Assembly (NCBI GenBank): GCA_045593825.1
Contig: JAZNXI010000173.1
Coordinates: 1-22,167 of the forward strand
Direction of reading: 5' to 3'
Source of the DNA: SIG299 sp045593825
Lineage (GTDB): Bacteria; Bacillota; Clostridia; Lachnospirales; Lachnospiraceae
DNA length: 22,167 bases
Part shown: piece after piece, positions 1 through 7,483 of the stretch
Layout of the letters: the number at the start of each line of letters is the position of its first letter
Numbering within the stretch: position 1 is the first letter of the stretch
Notes under the pieces: generated by a model
Databases searched by the model: none
Told to the model about the DNA's origin: nothing
The model's input: the letters and a program-made list of their open reading frames with translations, nothing else
Program-made: the position numbers and the translations under genes

Positions 1-587
1 AGACCTCTTGCACATACGGTGGAGAGTTCTTCCTTATTGTAAACGAGACCGCCGCCGGCACCGCCCATGGTGTAAGCAGGACGAAGAACAACCGGATAAC
101 CGAGCTTATCTGCAATGGCAAGGGCTTCGTCTACGGAGTAAGCAACTTCACTGCGGGCCATTTCGATACCCAGAGCTTCCATTGCCTTCTTAAATTCAAC
201 ACGGTCTTCACCGCGTTCGATGGCATCTACCTGTACGCCGATAACTTTTACATTATATTTATCAAGAATACCTGCCTGATTTAACTCGGAACAAAGGTTG
301 AGACCGGACTGACCGCCAAGGTTTGGCAGCAGGGCATCCGGACGCTCTTTCGCAATAATCTGCTCGAGTCTTTCTACATTAAGAGGCTCGATGTAAGTTA
401 CATCTGCGGTTTCCGGGTCGGTCATGATGGTAGCAGGGTTGGAGTTTACCAGTACGATTTCGTAGCCGAGGCTCTTTAACGCCTTGCAGGCCTGGGTACC
501 GGAGTAGTCAAACTCACATGCCTGTCCGATGATGATTGGACCGGAACCAATGATAAGAACTTTGTTAATGTCTTCACGTTTTGGCAT
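1..587 (-). CDS. carB: Carbamoyl phosphate synthase large subunit, N-terminal part (cut by window edge)
   Basis: The minus strand from 587 reads MPKREDINKVLIIGSGPIII and continues through the GQACEFDYSG and VNSNPATIMTDP segments typical of the first ATP-grasp half of CarB. About 195 of the roughly 1,070 residues expected are present, and the gene runs off the left edge. CarB makes carbamoyl phosphate from bicarbonate, ammonia (channelled from glutamine by CarA) and two ATP, in the cytosol, for pyrimidine and arginine synthesis. The visible part is the carboxyphosphate-forming side. The start is supported by a GGAGGA ribosome binding site just upstream on the minus strand. A promoter lies directly upstream, and carA is not upstream as it usually is, so carB is the first gene of its transcript. 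Confidence 0.97.
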   Translation of the reverse strand, partial: MPKREDINKVLIIGSGPIIIGQACEFDYSGTQACKALKSLGYEIVLVNSNPATIMTDPETADVTYIEPLNVERLEQIIAKERPDALLPNLGGQSGLNLCSELNQAGILDKYNVKVIGVQVDAIERGEDRVEFKKAMEALGIEMARSEVAYSVDEALAIADKLGYPVVLRPAYTMGGAGGGLVYNKEELSTVCARG

Positions 588-629
588 TGATGTATCCTCC
601 TGAAAATTTTCATTTTTACTCAATTTTAT

Positions 630-658
630 ATTATATCTAATTTCTGAAAAAGACACAA
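630..658 (-). promoter_or_regulatory. Sigma-A promoter for carB
   Basis: On the minus strand, -35 TTGTGT (plus-strand 653-658) and -10 TATAAT (plus-strand 630-635) are separated by 17 bases. This is a near-consensus promoter about 45 bases from the carB start. No attenuator or PyrR-type anti-terminator hairpin is visible in the short leader. Confidence 0.75.
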
Positions 659-667
659 GCATTATTT

Positions 668-696
668 TCGAAAGAAAGAAGAAAAATATTTATAAT
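668..696 (+). promoter_or_regulatory. Promoter for the gene at 764
   Basis: TCGAAA at 668-673 and TATAAT at 691-696 are separated by 17 bases in AT-rich DNA. It is divergent from, and back to back with, the carB promoter. The -35 differs from the TTGAAA seen elsewhere in this window at one base. Confidence 0.6.
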
Positions 697-763
697 ATTT
701 ATAAGTTTCTTTGGTAAGATTGCCGAAAAATAAATCATGACGGAAGATAGGGAGGAAAATTTT

Positions 764-1384
764 ATGAATTTGAAAGAAGCGTTTACTTATCAGAATTACT
801 ATGATCGTTTAATCGGTATGGTGGATGCCTATCTGACAGGCACCAACAGCACCTATACAAAAACCTTTGTACACCTGCGTCATGCCGTAAATCCTGAGGC
901 GGAGGATATGGAAAAGGTGGAAATCCGGGCAGAAAAACTTCCATATGATGTGGCAACCGTAATTGCATTTGCATTGGATGTGTTAGAGGAAAAAGAAAAG
1001 ATGTATGCGGCAATCCGTAAAGCAAAGGAAAGCGCCGAGCTTGATTTGGATGCAGCCATCGGCATGAATAAGATCCGCAAGAATCTGCAGAATGTATTAG
1101 CCGGGCTGTACCAGAGACGGGAGTATGATGTGGTGACTACCGGTCGTGACTATAAGTTTAATGTCAATGGAGAGCAGGTGCCATACACCTATGAAATTAA
1201 TGAAAAATTGACGGTAGAGTATGACAAAAAGGATGTGAAAAAGATTATGAAGGCTTTGGATGCCAAATGCAATGAGGCTTCCAAAAAGGTGGACGGCCTG
1301 AATGTTAATCTGAAGGTTGATATTACACCAAAGTATACCCTGGATATGGACTTGGAAGATTGCCTGGAGCTTTTCACAAAGTAA
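764..1384 (+). CDS. Conserved-looking hypothetical protein, 206 aa
   Basis: The protein begins MNLKEAFTYQNYYDRLIGMV. The reading frame is open from 737, but ATG at 764 is preferred because GGGAGG sits 8 bases upstream; the ATG at 737 has no ribosome binding site. The protein is hydrophilic with no signal peptide or membrane segment, so it is probably cytosolic. The first 110 residues look largely helical (EEKEKMYAAIRKAKESAELD). The rest has beta-like alternation (YDVVTTGRDYKFNVNGEQV) and ends DCLELFTK. I have a weak memory of similar uncharacterised Clostridium proteins beginning MNLKEAF, but I recognise no domain and assign no function. It is transcribed divergently from carB and is followed by a structured RNA region, so it appears to be a single-gene unit. 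Confidence 0.85.
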   Translation: MNLKEAFTYQNYYDRLIGMVDAYLTGTNSTYTKTFVHLRHAVNPEAEDMEKVEIRAEKLPYDVATVIAFALDVLEEKEKMYAAIRKAKESAELDLDAAIGMNKIRKNLQNVLAGLYQRREYDVVTTGRDYKFNVNGEQVPYTYEINEKLTVEYDKKDVKKIMKALDAKCNEASKKVDGLNVNLKVDITPKYTLDMDLEDCLELFTK

Positions 1385-1421
1385 TCTTGCATTGCTTTCA
1401 GTACTACCTGTAAAGAAAAAT

Positions 1422-1822
1422 AAAACAGCCCTTCTGTAAGGGGTCAGAGATAAGAAATGATTAACCACTTCGTTCAAGAGGAAGAGAAACTTTTGAAACT
1501 TATATAAGATACAGCATTTGAGCTGATCAGGGCGGCAACGCCGCCAAATGCGCGATAGGTCAGACGCCATACGCCGGACGCTCCGGCTCTTTGTCAGTGG
1601 CTCTTTGTTCTTCGTAAGTCCGCTTTTTGCTAGTTCTAAAATTCGCTATTCGCAAGGCAACCACAGGATTAGATTCCCTGTAAATTGGTGAATCCTCTTT
1701 GGAAGCCGGACGGGCGGACTTTTGTCACCACGGTGGCAGAGTTCCAATCGAAAGGCGGAAGAAGCAGGTTCACTTGGTTATGATTTTCGATGCTCTGATT
1801 CCTTACAGGAGGGTTGTTTTTT
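1422..1822 (+). ncRNA. Candidate large structured non-coding RNA (~400 nt), class not recognised
   Basis: No convincing coding sequence lies between 1385 and 1889. Bases 1422-1449 pair with 1793-1820 over 28 consecutive positions. The four non-Watson-Crick positions (1428, 1433, 1442, 1443) are all G.U in the plus-strand RNA and would be A.C mismatches in a minus-strand RNA, which argues for a plus-strand transcript. A U6 tract at 1817-1822 overlaps and follows the closing helix, like a terminator end. Inside are further helices: 1473-1480/1490-1497 (loop GAAGAGAAA), 1514-1519/1546-1551 enclosing 1531-1536/1540-1545, 1573-1578/1582-1587, 1616-1623/1714-1721 enclosing 1665-1670/1691-1696, and 1724-1728/1733-1737. 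I see no RNase P, tmRNA, SRP, T-box or cobalamin consensus. A transposon-like miniature element with inverted ends is the main alternative. No strong promoter is visible at the 5' end. Confidence 0.55.
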
Positions 1823-1823
1823 C

Positions 1824-1857
1824 TTGTGTAATCGGGAAAATTGTGATATTCTATAAT
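1824..1857 (+). promoter_or_regulatory. Probable promoter of the LRR/c-di-GMP operon
   Basis: TTGTGT at 1824-1829 is followed after 17 bases by TATTCT (1847-1852) with a TG extension. A perfect TATAAT overlaps it at 1852-1857 but has no good -35 at the right distance. It starts directly after the U tract of the structured RNA, so the two transcripts look separate. Confidence 0.5.
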
Positions 1858-1889
1858 ATATATAACCTTTTTTAGGAAGGAGGATTGCC

Positions 1890-3266
1890 ATGAGTGAAGA
1901 ATTTTATAAAAACAGTGGTACGGATTATTTTTATTTTGATGGCAATCGCTTCCTGATTGATAAGGGCGTGCTTAAGGATGTACAGGTGGAGTCCGAGGCG
2001 GTCCGTATTCCGGACACGGTAACGGAAATCCGCCGTTCCGCCTTTTTGGATGCCCGTCTGCTTGGCAGGATGGAGGCGCTGTTTGTTCCGGCTTCTGTCA
2101 GAAAAATAGAGAGGCTTTCCTTTGCCGGTATGGCCGGCTTACGGCTGGTGGAATTGCAGGCCGGTATTGCTACATTGGAGCAGGGAATGTTCCGGAACTG
2201 CATGGATCTGGAATTTATCCATTTACCTGATACGTTACGTACCATTGAAAGCCGGGCCTTTGAAAATTGTCTCAAGCTCCGCAGCGTAGAGCTTCCGCGG
2301 GTATGGGTGCAGATGGCGGAGGACGCTTTTATTAACTGTGTTAATTTAAAAGACAGGCGTATCCAAAACGCCATTGAAGATGCGCAGTATCGTCGTAAAA
2401 AAGAAGAGGAAGAAGTCCGTAGGGCAAGATTTCCTCATTTATTCCGGGAAGAAGCCGGAATTAAAAAAAACTTAGAAGATGTAACGCCGGAGGTAATGCA
2501 GCAACCACAGCAGCAGGCTTTCGCTGCAGAAGAAAAGTCCGCAGCGGAGGAACTGTTGGAGGCAGCTCTTCTTGCAGAACAGCCGTTTTTTGAAGCAACG
2601 GCTGTGCCACAGGCTGCACAGAAACGGCCAAAAGACGAAACTGCGGAGGCACGGTTCTTTATTCACGAGGGTGTGCTGGAGCGTTGTGAGATACAAGGAA
2701 ACAAAATTGTTATTCCGGAAGGGGTTACTGCTCTTGCGGACCGTGTATTTTACGGAAGAAAAGAACTTTTGGAAATTGTGTTTCCGTCTACCCTGACTTA
2801 TATCGGTGTCCAGGCTTTGGAAGGCACCGGATGGCTCACAAAGGAAAGAGAAAAAAATAGTTATGTCATTGTGAACGGAATTTTAATTTCCGCTTTTTAT
2901 AACAGTATGGTCATGGAGGCAAAGCTTCCGGATACGGTTTACCGTATTGCGCCGTATGCTTTTTTTCGCAGTGAGGCACAGCTGGTAATTTTACCGGAAA
3001 GTGTAAGAGAGATAGATGCCCGCGCCTTTGTGGACTGCGAAGTAACAGAAATAGATTTTTCACCACGGGCAGATGTGGCGCTTCATGCGCCGTTGGCTGT
3101 CCGCTGCAATAAACTGCGGGAACTGTACTTCCAGGGCAAGGTAGAACGTCTGGAAGATAATTTCGTGGAGGACTGCCCGGCGTTAAAGCGGGTGTGTTTG
3201 AAATGGGCTCAGACTGTGGTAAACAAAAATGCGTTCCGGGAGAACGTAAGAATCTGGGTGCTGTAA
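1890..3266 (+). CDS. BspA-like leucine-rich-repeat protein, 458 aa, no signal peptide
   Basis: The start has a very strong ribosome binding site (AAGGAGG, 1876-1882). Two blocks of LRR_5/BspA-type repeats are visible as recurring LP-x2-hydrophobic-x2-I-x2-AF-x2-C patterns, such as LPDTLRTIESRAFENCLKL: roughly residues 35-165 and 265-455. They are joined by a charged, Gln/Ala/Glu-rich linker at about 165-260. There is no signal peptide, lipobox or sortase motif, so unlike BspA surface adhesins this protein should stay in the cytosol. BspA repeats usually mediate protein-protein contacts. It is the first gene of a unit with two GGDEF proteins, 18 bases before the next start, which suggests a scaffold or partner in c-di-GMP signalling. 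That role is inference from position only. Confidence 0.88.
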   Translation: MSEEFYKNSGTDYFYFDGNRFLIDKGVLKDVQVESEAVRIPDTVTEIRRSAFLDARLLGRMEALFVPASVRKIERLSFAGMAGLRLVELQAGIATLEQGMFRNCMDLEFIHLPDTLRTIESRAFENCLKLRSVELPRVWVQMAEDAFINCVNLKDRRIQNAIEDAQYRRKKEEEEVRRARFPHLFREEAGIKKNLEDVTPEVMQQPQQQAFAAEEKSAAEELLEAALLAEQPFFEATAVPQAAQKRPKDETAEARFFIHEGVLERCEIQGNKIVIPEGVTALADRVFYGRKELLEIVFPSTLTYIGVQALEGTGWLTKEREKNSYVIVNGILISAFYNSMVMEAKLPDTVYRIAPYAFFRSEAQLVILPESVREIDARAFVDCEVTEIDFSPRADVALHAPLAVRCNKLRELYFQGKVERLEDNFVEDCPALKRVCLKWAQTVVNKNAFRENVRIWVL

Positions 3267-3284
3267 TCAACGGAAGGAAAACAT

Positions 3285-5168
3285 ATGATATACGGGAAAA
3301 AAATAATTGCATTATGTATTGCGAATGCGGGTGATACCAGACATTTTCAGTTTATTAAAACATTAAATGCTCTGTTAAGTAAAAATGGATATAAGCTTTT
3401 TATCTATCATACCTGTACCAATTTTTATTATAAAAAGAAAAGTGAAGAAGGAGAAAAGGCCGTTTTTGAGCTGATGGATTACGATATCATTGATGCAGTA
3501 GTGGTATTTTGCGAGTCCTTCCTGGACGGCTCGGTAGTGGAAGGTCTGATTAAAGATGCAAACCGTCACCATACTCCGATTATCACCATAGGTGAGGTAC
3601 ATGACAATGCAATTCCATTATTATTTGATTATGAGAGTGGATTCGAGGCAATTCTGCGGCATGTGATTGAAGAACACGGCGTTTGTGACACCTGTATGGT
3701 AGCCGGGGTGAAGGGCGAATATCATTCGGATAACCGTATTGAAGTATATAAAAAAGTATTGGCTGAAAACAATCTGCCTTTTAGTGAAGAGCAGGTTTAT
3801 TATGGTGATTATTGGTGGGGTCCAACCAAACAGGCGGTGCAGAGCATGCTGTTGAACGGAAAACTTCCAACTGCAATTTTCTGTGCCAACGACAGTATGG
3901 CCATTGCAGTTTGTGAAGAGTTAAAAAGCCGGGGGTACTCTGTGCCGGAGCAAGTGCTGGTAACAGGCTTTGACGGTATGCTGGAGGCTCAGGTTCATAA
4001 ACCGCCGATCACTACAGCAAAATGTGATTTGAATTTGGCGGCAAAAGCACTTCTGGATATTTTCCGTCAGCTGGAAGGAAATCAAGTTTTGCAACAGGTA
4101 TACGAGGTTCCGTATGTGAAAGATATTTACCGTTCCTGCGGCTGTAACCACAGAGTGAGGAACAGTGTGAATATCGGTGAACGAATGAAATGGTCGGAAG
4201 ACCGTTTTTATAAGTATCAGGATGATGAACGTACGTTGATGGAAGTGTCCGAAATGATTATCAGCGGAGAATCCCCAAAACAGTTTGCAGAGTACTTGGA
4301 AAAAGTCGGTTTTTATAATGTTTGTATTGTTTTAAACGAAGATTGCATGGATGAAACAGTAAACCCGGCCACATCGGAAAGAGCGGTACCTTTTGACGAA
4401 AGAATGCAAGTGGTTTACAGGACACAGACAGACAATGTAACGTTTCCGGAGGCTATGCCAAGAGCTTGTCTTTTGCCGGATTTGGAAAACAGGGTCAGAA
4501 ATGTAGAGGAGCCACTGTTGTTTTCTGCATTAAGTTTTCTTGGAAAACCATTCGGATACCTGCATTTTGGTGCTTTCTCCGTAGAGGAGTATGCAAAAAT
4601 TCTGCAGTATGTAAAGAACTTAGGTAATGCTTTTGGTACTTACCGGATGATTCGGAATTTGAAATATACGGCAGCAGGTATGAAGAAGATGTCCCGGACA
4701 GACCATCTTACCGGATTATTAAACCGCAACGGCTTTTTTGCGGATCTACCGGAATTACTTAAGCTGGCGGATAAAAAATATATAGTGGTTGCTTCTATTG
4801 ATGTGGATAACCTCAAAAAAATAAATGACCGGTATGGTCATGTAGCCGGCGATTTTATTATTCAGGCAGTGGCACAGGCCATGGAGAGGATTCCTTTTGA
4901 AAACAAGCTTTGCAGTCGTTTTGGCGGCGATGAAATGGTTGTATGTGCCGTGGCAGACACGGTGGCAGAAGAACGCCTTTTAAAAGACGGAATCGAGAAA
5001 AATCTGGAAGTAATCAATGAAGAGAGCGGAAAACCATATTCGGCTGAGGCAAGTATTGGTGTAGTGACTGTCCGTTCTTCCGATGATTTCGATTTGATGG
5101 AGGTTCTAAAAAAGGCCGATAAAGCAATGTATGACAACAAGGCAAGAAAAAAATTGGGACAGCAATAG
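3285..5168 (+). CDS. LacI-type ligand-binding domain fused to GGDEF diguanylate cyclase, 627 aa
   Basis: Residues 1-290 match the periplasmic-binding-protein-like fold of LacI-family regulators (IIDAVVVFCESFLDGS, PTAIFCANDSMAIAVCEELKS, VLVTGFDGMLEAQ). The N-terminal HTH is missing and there is no signal peptide, so this is a cytosolic small-molecule sensor. A short SCGC motif ends the sensor. Residues about 310-450 form a GAF-like spacer of uncertain type. A GGDEF domain follows (about 470-625): DHLTGLLNRNGF, then SIDVDNLKKINDRYGHVAGD, then RFGGDEM at 545-551. The signature is GGDEM rather than GGDEF or GGEEF. The residues five positions upstream are FENK, so no RxxD inhibitory site is present. 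Expected activity is synthesis of c-di-GMP from two GTP under sugar-like ligand control. The ligand is unknown. It lies between the LRR and REC/HD-GYP genes with gaps of 18 and 22 bases. Confidence 0.9.
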   Translation: MIYGKKIIALCIANAGDTRHFQFIKTLNALLSKNGYKLFIYHTCTNFYYKKKSEEGEKAVFELMDYDIIDAVVVFCESFLDGSVVEGLIKDANRHHTPIITIGEVHDNAIPLLFDYESGFEAILRHVIEEHGVCDTCMVAGVKGEYHSDNRIEVYKKVLAENNLPFSEEQVYYGDYWWGPTKQAVQSMLLNGKLPTAIFCANDSMAIAVCEELKSRGYSVPEQVLVTGFDGMLEAQVHKPPITTAKCDLNLAAKALLDIFRQLEGNQVLQQVYEVPYVKDIYRSCGCNHRVRNSVNIGERMKWSEDRFYKYQDDERTLMEVSEMIISGESPKQFAEYLEKVGFYNVCIVLNEDCMDETVNPATSERAVPFDERMQVVYRTQTDNVTFPEAMPRACLLPDLENRVRNVEEPLLFSALSFLGKPFGYLHFGAFSVEEYAKILQYVKNLGNAFGTYRMIRNLKYTAAGMKKMSRTDHLTGLLNRNGFFADLPELLKLADKKYIVVASIDVDNLKKINDRYGHVAGDFIIQAVAQAMERIPFENKLCSRFGGDEMVVCAVADTVAEERLLKDGIEKNLEVINEESGKPYSAEASIGVVTVRSSDDFDLMEVLKKADKAMYDNKARKKLGQQ

Positions 5169-5190
5169 ATGAGTTTTACGGAGGTATAGC

Positions 5191-7188
5191 ATGAAACGTA
5201 TTTTGGTGGTTGACGATTCCACAACAATCTTGAAATATGTGGAAGATATATTAAAAAATAAGTACATGCCGGTGCTGGTTAAATCCGGTGATTTGGCATT
5301 GGCATATTTGGCAGACAATAACGTAGATATGGTTATGTTGGATATCTATATGCCAAAAATGGACGGCTTTGAAACCTTCCAAAAAATTAAGGAAATGAAG
5401 TCTGCCCAGGATGTTCCGGTGGTGTTCTTCACTTCCGGTGTGGAGGCAGAAAACGAAATCAGGGCTCTTTCCATGGGAGCAAAGGACTTTATCCGTAAAC
5501 CGTTTGTTCCGCAGGTTATGTTAAACCGAATACAGAATATCCTGGAGCTGGACGAGCTTACCAAAGACTTGGAAAAGAAGGTGGAGCAGAAAACCCGCCA
5601 GGTGGAGCAGCTGTCCTTTGAAATTATTGCAACCATTGCAAGTATGATTGAGGCAAAGGATAAATACACCAAGGGTCATTCCATCCGTGTGGCAGAATAC
5701 AGTGCCATGCTGGCAGAAGCCCTTGGCTGGGACGAAGAAAAGGTTAAAAACTTAAAATATATTGCCCTGCTGCATAATATCGGCAAGGTGGGTATTCCGG
5801 ACAGAGTCTTAAACAAGCCCGGCAAACTTACGGATAACGAATTTAACATTATTAAATCCCATACCACCATCGGTGGCGATATTTTAAAGGATATCGAAAC
5901 CATTGCTTATGTGGATGCCGGTGCAAAGTTCCACCACGAGCGCTACGAGGGTGGCGGTTATCCGAGCGGAATCAGCGGAAATAACATTCCTACCGTTGCA
6001 CGTATTATTAGCATTGCAGATGCTTACGATGCCATGAACAGTAAGCGTGTATATCGTGATGTGCTTCCGAAGGAGATTATCCGCAGAGAGCTGATAAACG
6101 GCAAGGGCACCCAGTTCGATCCGGATTACCTGGATGTGTTTATAAAGCTGTTTGATGAAGATAAATTGTACATAGCGCCTGAGGTAGAGGAAGAAAAAGA
6201 AAAGACCATTACCGGCGAAGGTTCCCAGCTTATCCAGCAGATTATGAAGAGCATTGAAGAAGAAGCAAGAAAGGCCGGTGACACCGACTACCTAACCGGA
6301 CTGCTCAGCAGAATGAAAGGTGAAGAACGGGTTTCCAAGGCAATGATGGAGGCAAACGGCTGCTTTGCATTTATCGATTTGGATAACTTAAAGAGGACCA
6401 ATGATACCATGGGCCATTTAGCAGGTGATTATGCACTGATAACTGTAGGCGAGGTGCTTTCTGCGCATAGTCAGAATGCCATTGCCATGCGTCTTGGCGG
6501 CGACGAATTTGTGTTTTACATGATTGGTGCGGATAAAGAAGAGGCTATCCGTCGCATGAATGCCATTTATGAAGATTTTGCGGCAAGGCGGGAAAGAAGT
6601 GCATATCTTTCCGGTTCTTCCCTGTCGGCCGGTTTATGTATGTGTACCCCAAAGGATGCCTATACCGATGTGCTGGCAAAGGCAGATAAAGCGCTGTACC
6701 ATGTAAAACAGCGCGGCAAGGGCAGTTATTATTTCTACACCAGTATTTTAAACGAGGCAAAGAAGAATTCCTCCGAAGATTTAAACCGTCTGATTGCCGG
6801 TTTACAGGGCGAAGGCGGCTACAGTGGTTCTTTAAATGTAGAGTACCGGGAATTTGCTAAAATGTTCGACTTTGTACGTAGTATTGCCGACCGTTTCCGA
6901 CACAATTTAGAGCTGATTATGATTACGGTACAGCCAGCAGTTGCAGGCAGTCTTTATATTGACGAAAAAGAAAAGGCCATGACCTACATGGAAAAGACCA
7001 TTCAGGCTTCTTTACGTACCGTCGATGTGTGCACCAGATTTAGTAGCGAACAGTTCCTTGTTATCCTGATGGATGCAGAAAAGGAAGATATCGATACGAT
7101 TACTAACCGAATTTTTGATAATTTCTCCAAGGTTTACGACGGCAAACCGTTGTCGTTGGATTACGACATCGCAGAACTGGAAAAATAA
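5191..7188 (+). CDS. Response regulator: REC, HD-GYP-like (HN variant), GGDEF and degenerate GGDEF, 665 aa
   Basis: A receiver domain occupies residues 1-118, with acidic D8/D9, phospho-acceptor D51, T81 and K103 all present. A short coiled coil (about 118-145) leads to an HD-GYP-type domain (about 146-335). That domain keeps the GYP region (HHERYEGGGYPSG) and DAYDAM, but the central metal-binding HD reads H195-N196 (LLHNIGKVGIP), so phosphodiesterase activity may be lost or changed. A GGDEF domain follows at about 367-525, with an intact signature RLGGDEF (434-440) and no RxxD site. The last 115 residues look like a second GGDEF copy with the signature degraded to RFSSEQF (616-622). The protein is cytosolic. 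No cognate histidine kinase is in the window. It is the last gene of the unit, followed by a terminator. Net output is likely c-di-GMP synthesis. Confidence 0.92.
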   Translation: MKRILVVDDSTTILKYVEDILKNKYMPVLVKSGDLALAYLADNNVDMVMLDIYMPKMDGFETFQKIKEMKSAQDVPVVFFTSGVEAENEIRALSMGAKDFIRKPFVPQVMLNRIQNILELDELTKDLEKKVEQKTRQVEQLSFEIIATIASMIEAKDKYTKGHSIRVAEYSAMLAEALGWDEEKVKNLKYIALLHNIGKVGIPDRVLNKPGKLTDNEFNIIKSHTTIGGDILKDIETIAYVDAGAKFHHERYEGGGYPSGISGNNIPTVARIISIADAYDAMNSKRVYRDVLPKEIIRRELINGKGTQFDPDYLDVFIKLFDEDKLYIAPEVEEEKEKTITGEGSQLIQQIMKSIEEEARKAGDTDYLTGLLSRMKGEERVSKAMMEANGCFAFIDLDNLKRTNDTMGHLAGDYALITVGEVLSAHSQNAIAMRLGGDEFVFYMIGADKEEAIRRMNAIYEDFAARRERSAYLSGSSLSAGLCMCTPKDAYTDVLAKADKALYHVKQRGKGSYYFYTSILNEAKKNSSEDLNRLIAGLQGEGGYSGSLNVEYREFAKMFDFVRSIADRFRHNLELIMITVQPAVAGSLYIDEKEKAMTYMEKTIQASLRTVDVCTRFSSEQFLVILMDAEKEDIDTITNRIFDNFSKVYDGKPLSLDYDIAELEK

Positions 7189-7204
7189 GTTGCATATTTT
7201 TGAA

Positions 7205-7234
7205 AAGAAGTCCGTTTTATCGGACTTCTTTTTT
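7205..7234 (+). terminator. Rho-independent terminator of the c-di-GMP unit
   Basis: A perfect 10-bp stem (7205-7214 with 7221-7230, AAGAAGTCCG) has a six-base loop and a run of T to 7234, 16 bases after the stop at 7188. The arm is A-rich, so it could also stop transcription from the other side. Confidence 0.9.
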
Positions 7235-7289
7235 GCTATCCTCCAAATGTAAACAAAAAACACATGAAGAAACACAGGAGGAGAAAACA

Positions 7290-7415
7290 ATGACACCTAT
7301 GACAGTATGCTTTATTATTATCGGAATTATCGGATTTTTACAGGTGGCAGATGACCTGGGAGTATGGAAGCGCATCGATAGACTGTATAAGAAGGAGAAT
7401 GCATTTAACAAATAA
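7290..7415 (+). CDS. Small single-span membrane peptide, 41 aa
   Basis: The peptide starts MTPMTVCFIIIGIIGFLQVA and has one hydrophobic segment (about residues 4-20), followed by a charged tail containing DDLGVWKRIDRLYKK. The reading frame is open from 7200, but AGGAGG at 7276-7281 sits 8 bases upstream of ATG 7290 and fixes this start. The hydrophobic N-terminus with a basic C-terminus suggests a monotopic or bitopic membrane protein. I recognise no family. It lies alone between a terminator and the WYL regulator promoter, and no clear promoter of its own is seen. Toxic peptide, membrane-complex subunit and regulatory microprotein are all possible. Confidence 0.7.
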   Translation: MTPMTVCFIIIGIIGFLQVADDLGVWKRIDRLYKKENAFNK

Positions 7416-7423
7416 TAAAGTCC

Positions 7424-7451
7424 TTTAAAAATCCCTGCATTGTGGTATAAT
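7424..7451 (+). promoter_or_regulatory. Promoter of the WYL regulator gene
   Basis: TTTAAA (7424-7429) and TATAAT (7446-7451) are separated by 16 bases with a TGTGG extension before the -10. Transcription would start near 7458. Confidence 0.7.
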
Positions 7452-7471
7452 GGTGGTAAGACTATGCAGGG
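7433..7471 (+). promoter_or_regulatory. Inverted repeat flanking the -10 box, candidate operator
   Basis: CCCTGCAT at 7433-7440 (within the promoter spacer) and ATGCAGGG at 7464-7471 (just past the expected transcription start) are perfect 8-base inverted repeats with centres 31 bases apart, about three helical turns. The right arm runs into the GGGAGGG ribosome binding site. The left arm lies upstream of the transcript, so this is better read as a DNA operator than an RNA hairpin. Autoregulation by the WYL protein is the simplest idea, but it is inference. Confidence 0.5.
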
Positions 7472-7483
7472 AGGGAATGTACC

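Noticed and set aside
1097..1570. Minus-strand frame of 157 residues across the end of the gene at 764 and the structured RNA
   Set aside because: It has no ribosome binding site, overlaps a well-supported gene and runs through paired RNA arms.
1640..1720. Possible cobalamin riboswitch pieces (GGTG...AATCC)
   Set aside because: The order and the GCCACTG/CTGT boxes do not fit the consensus, and the region is enclosed in a larger closed structure.
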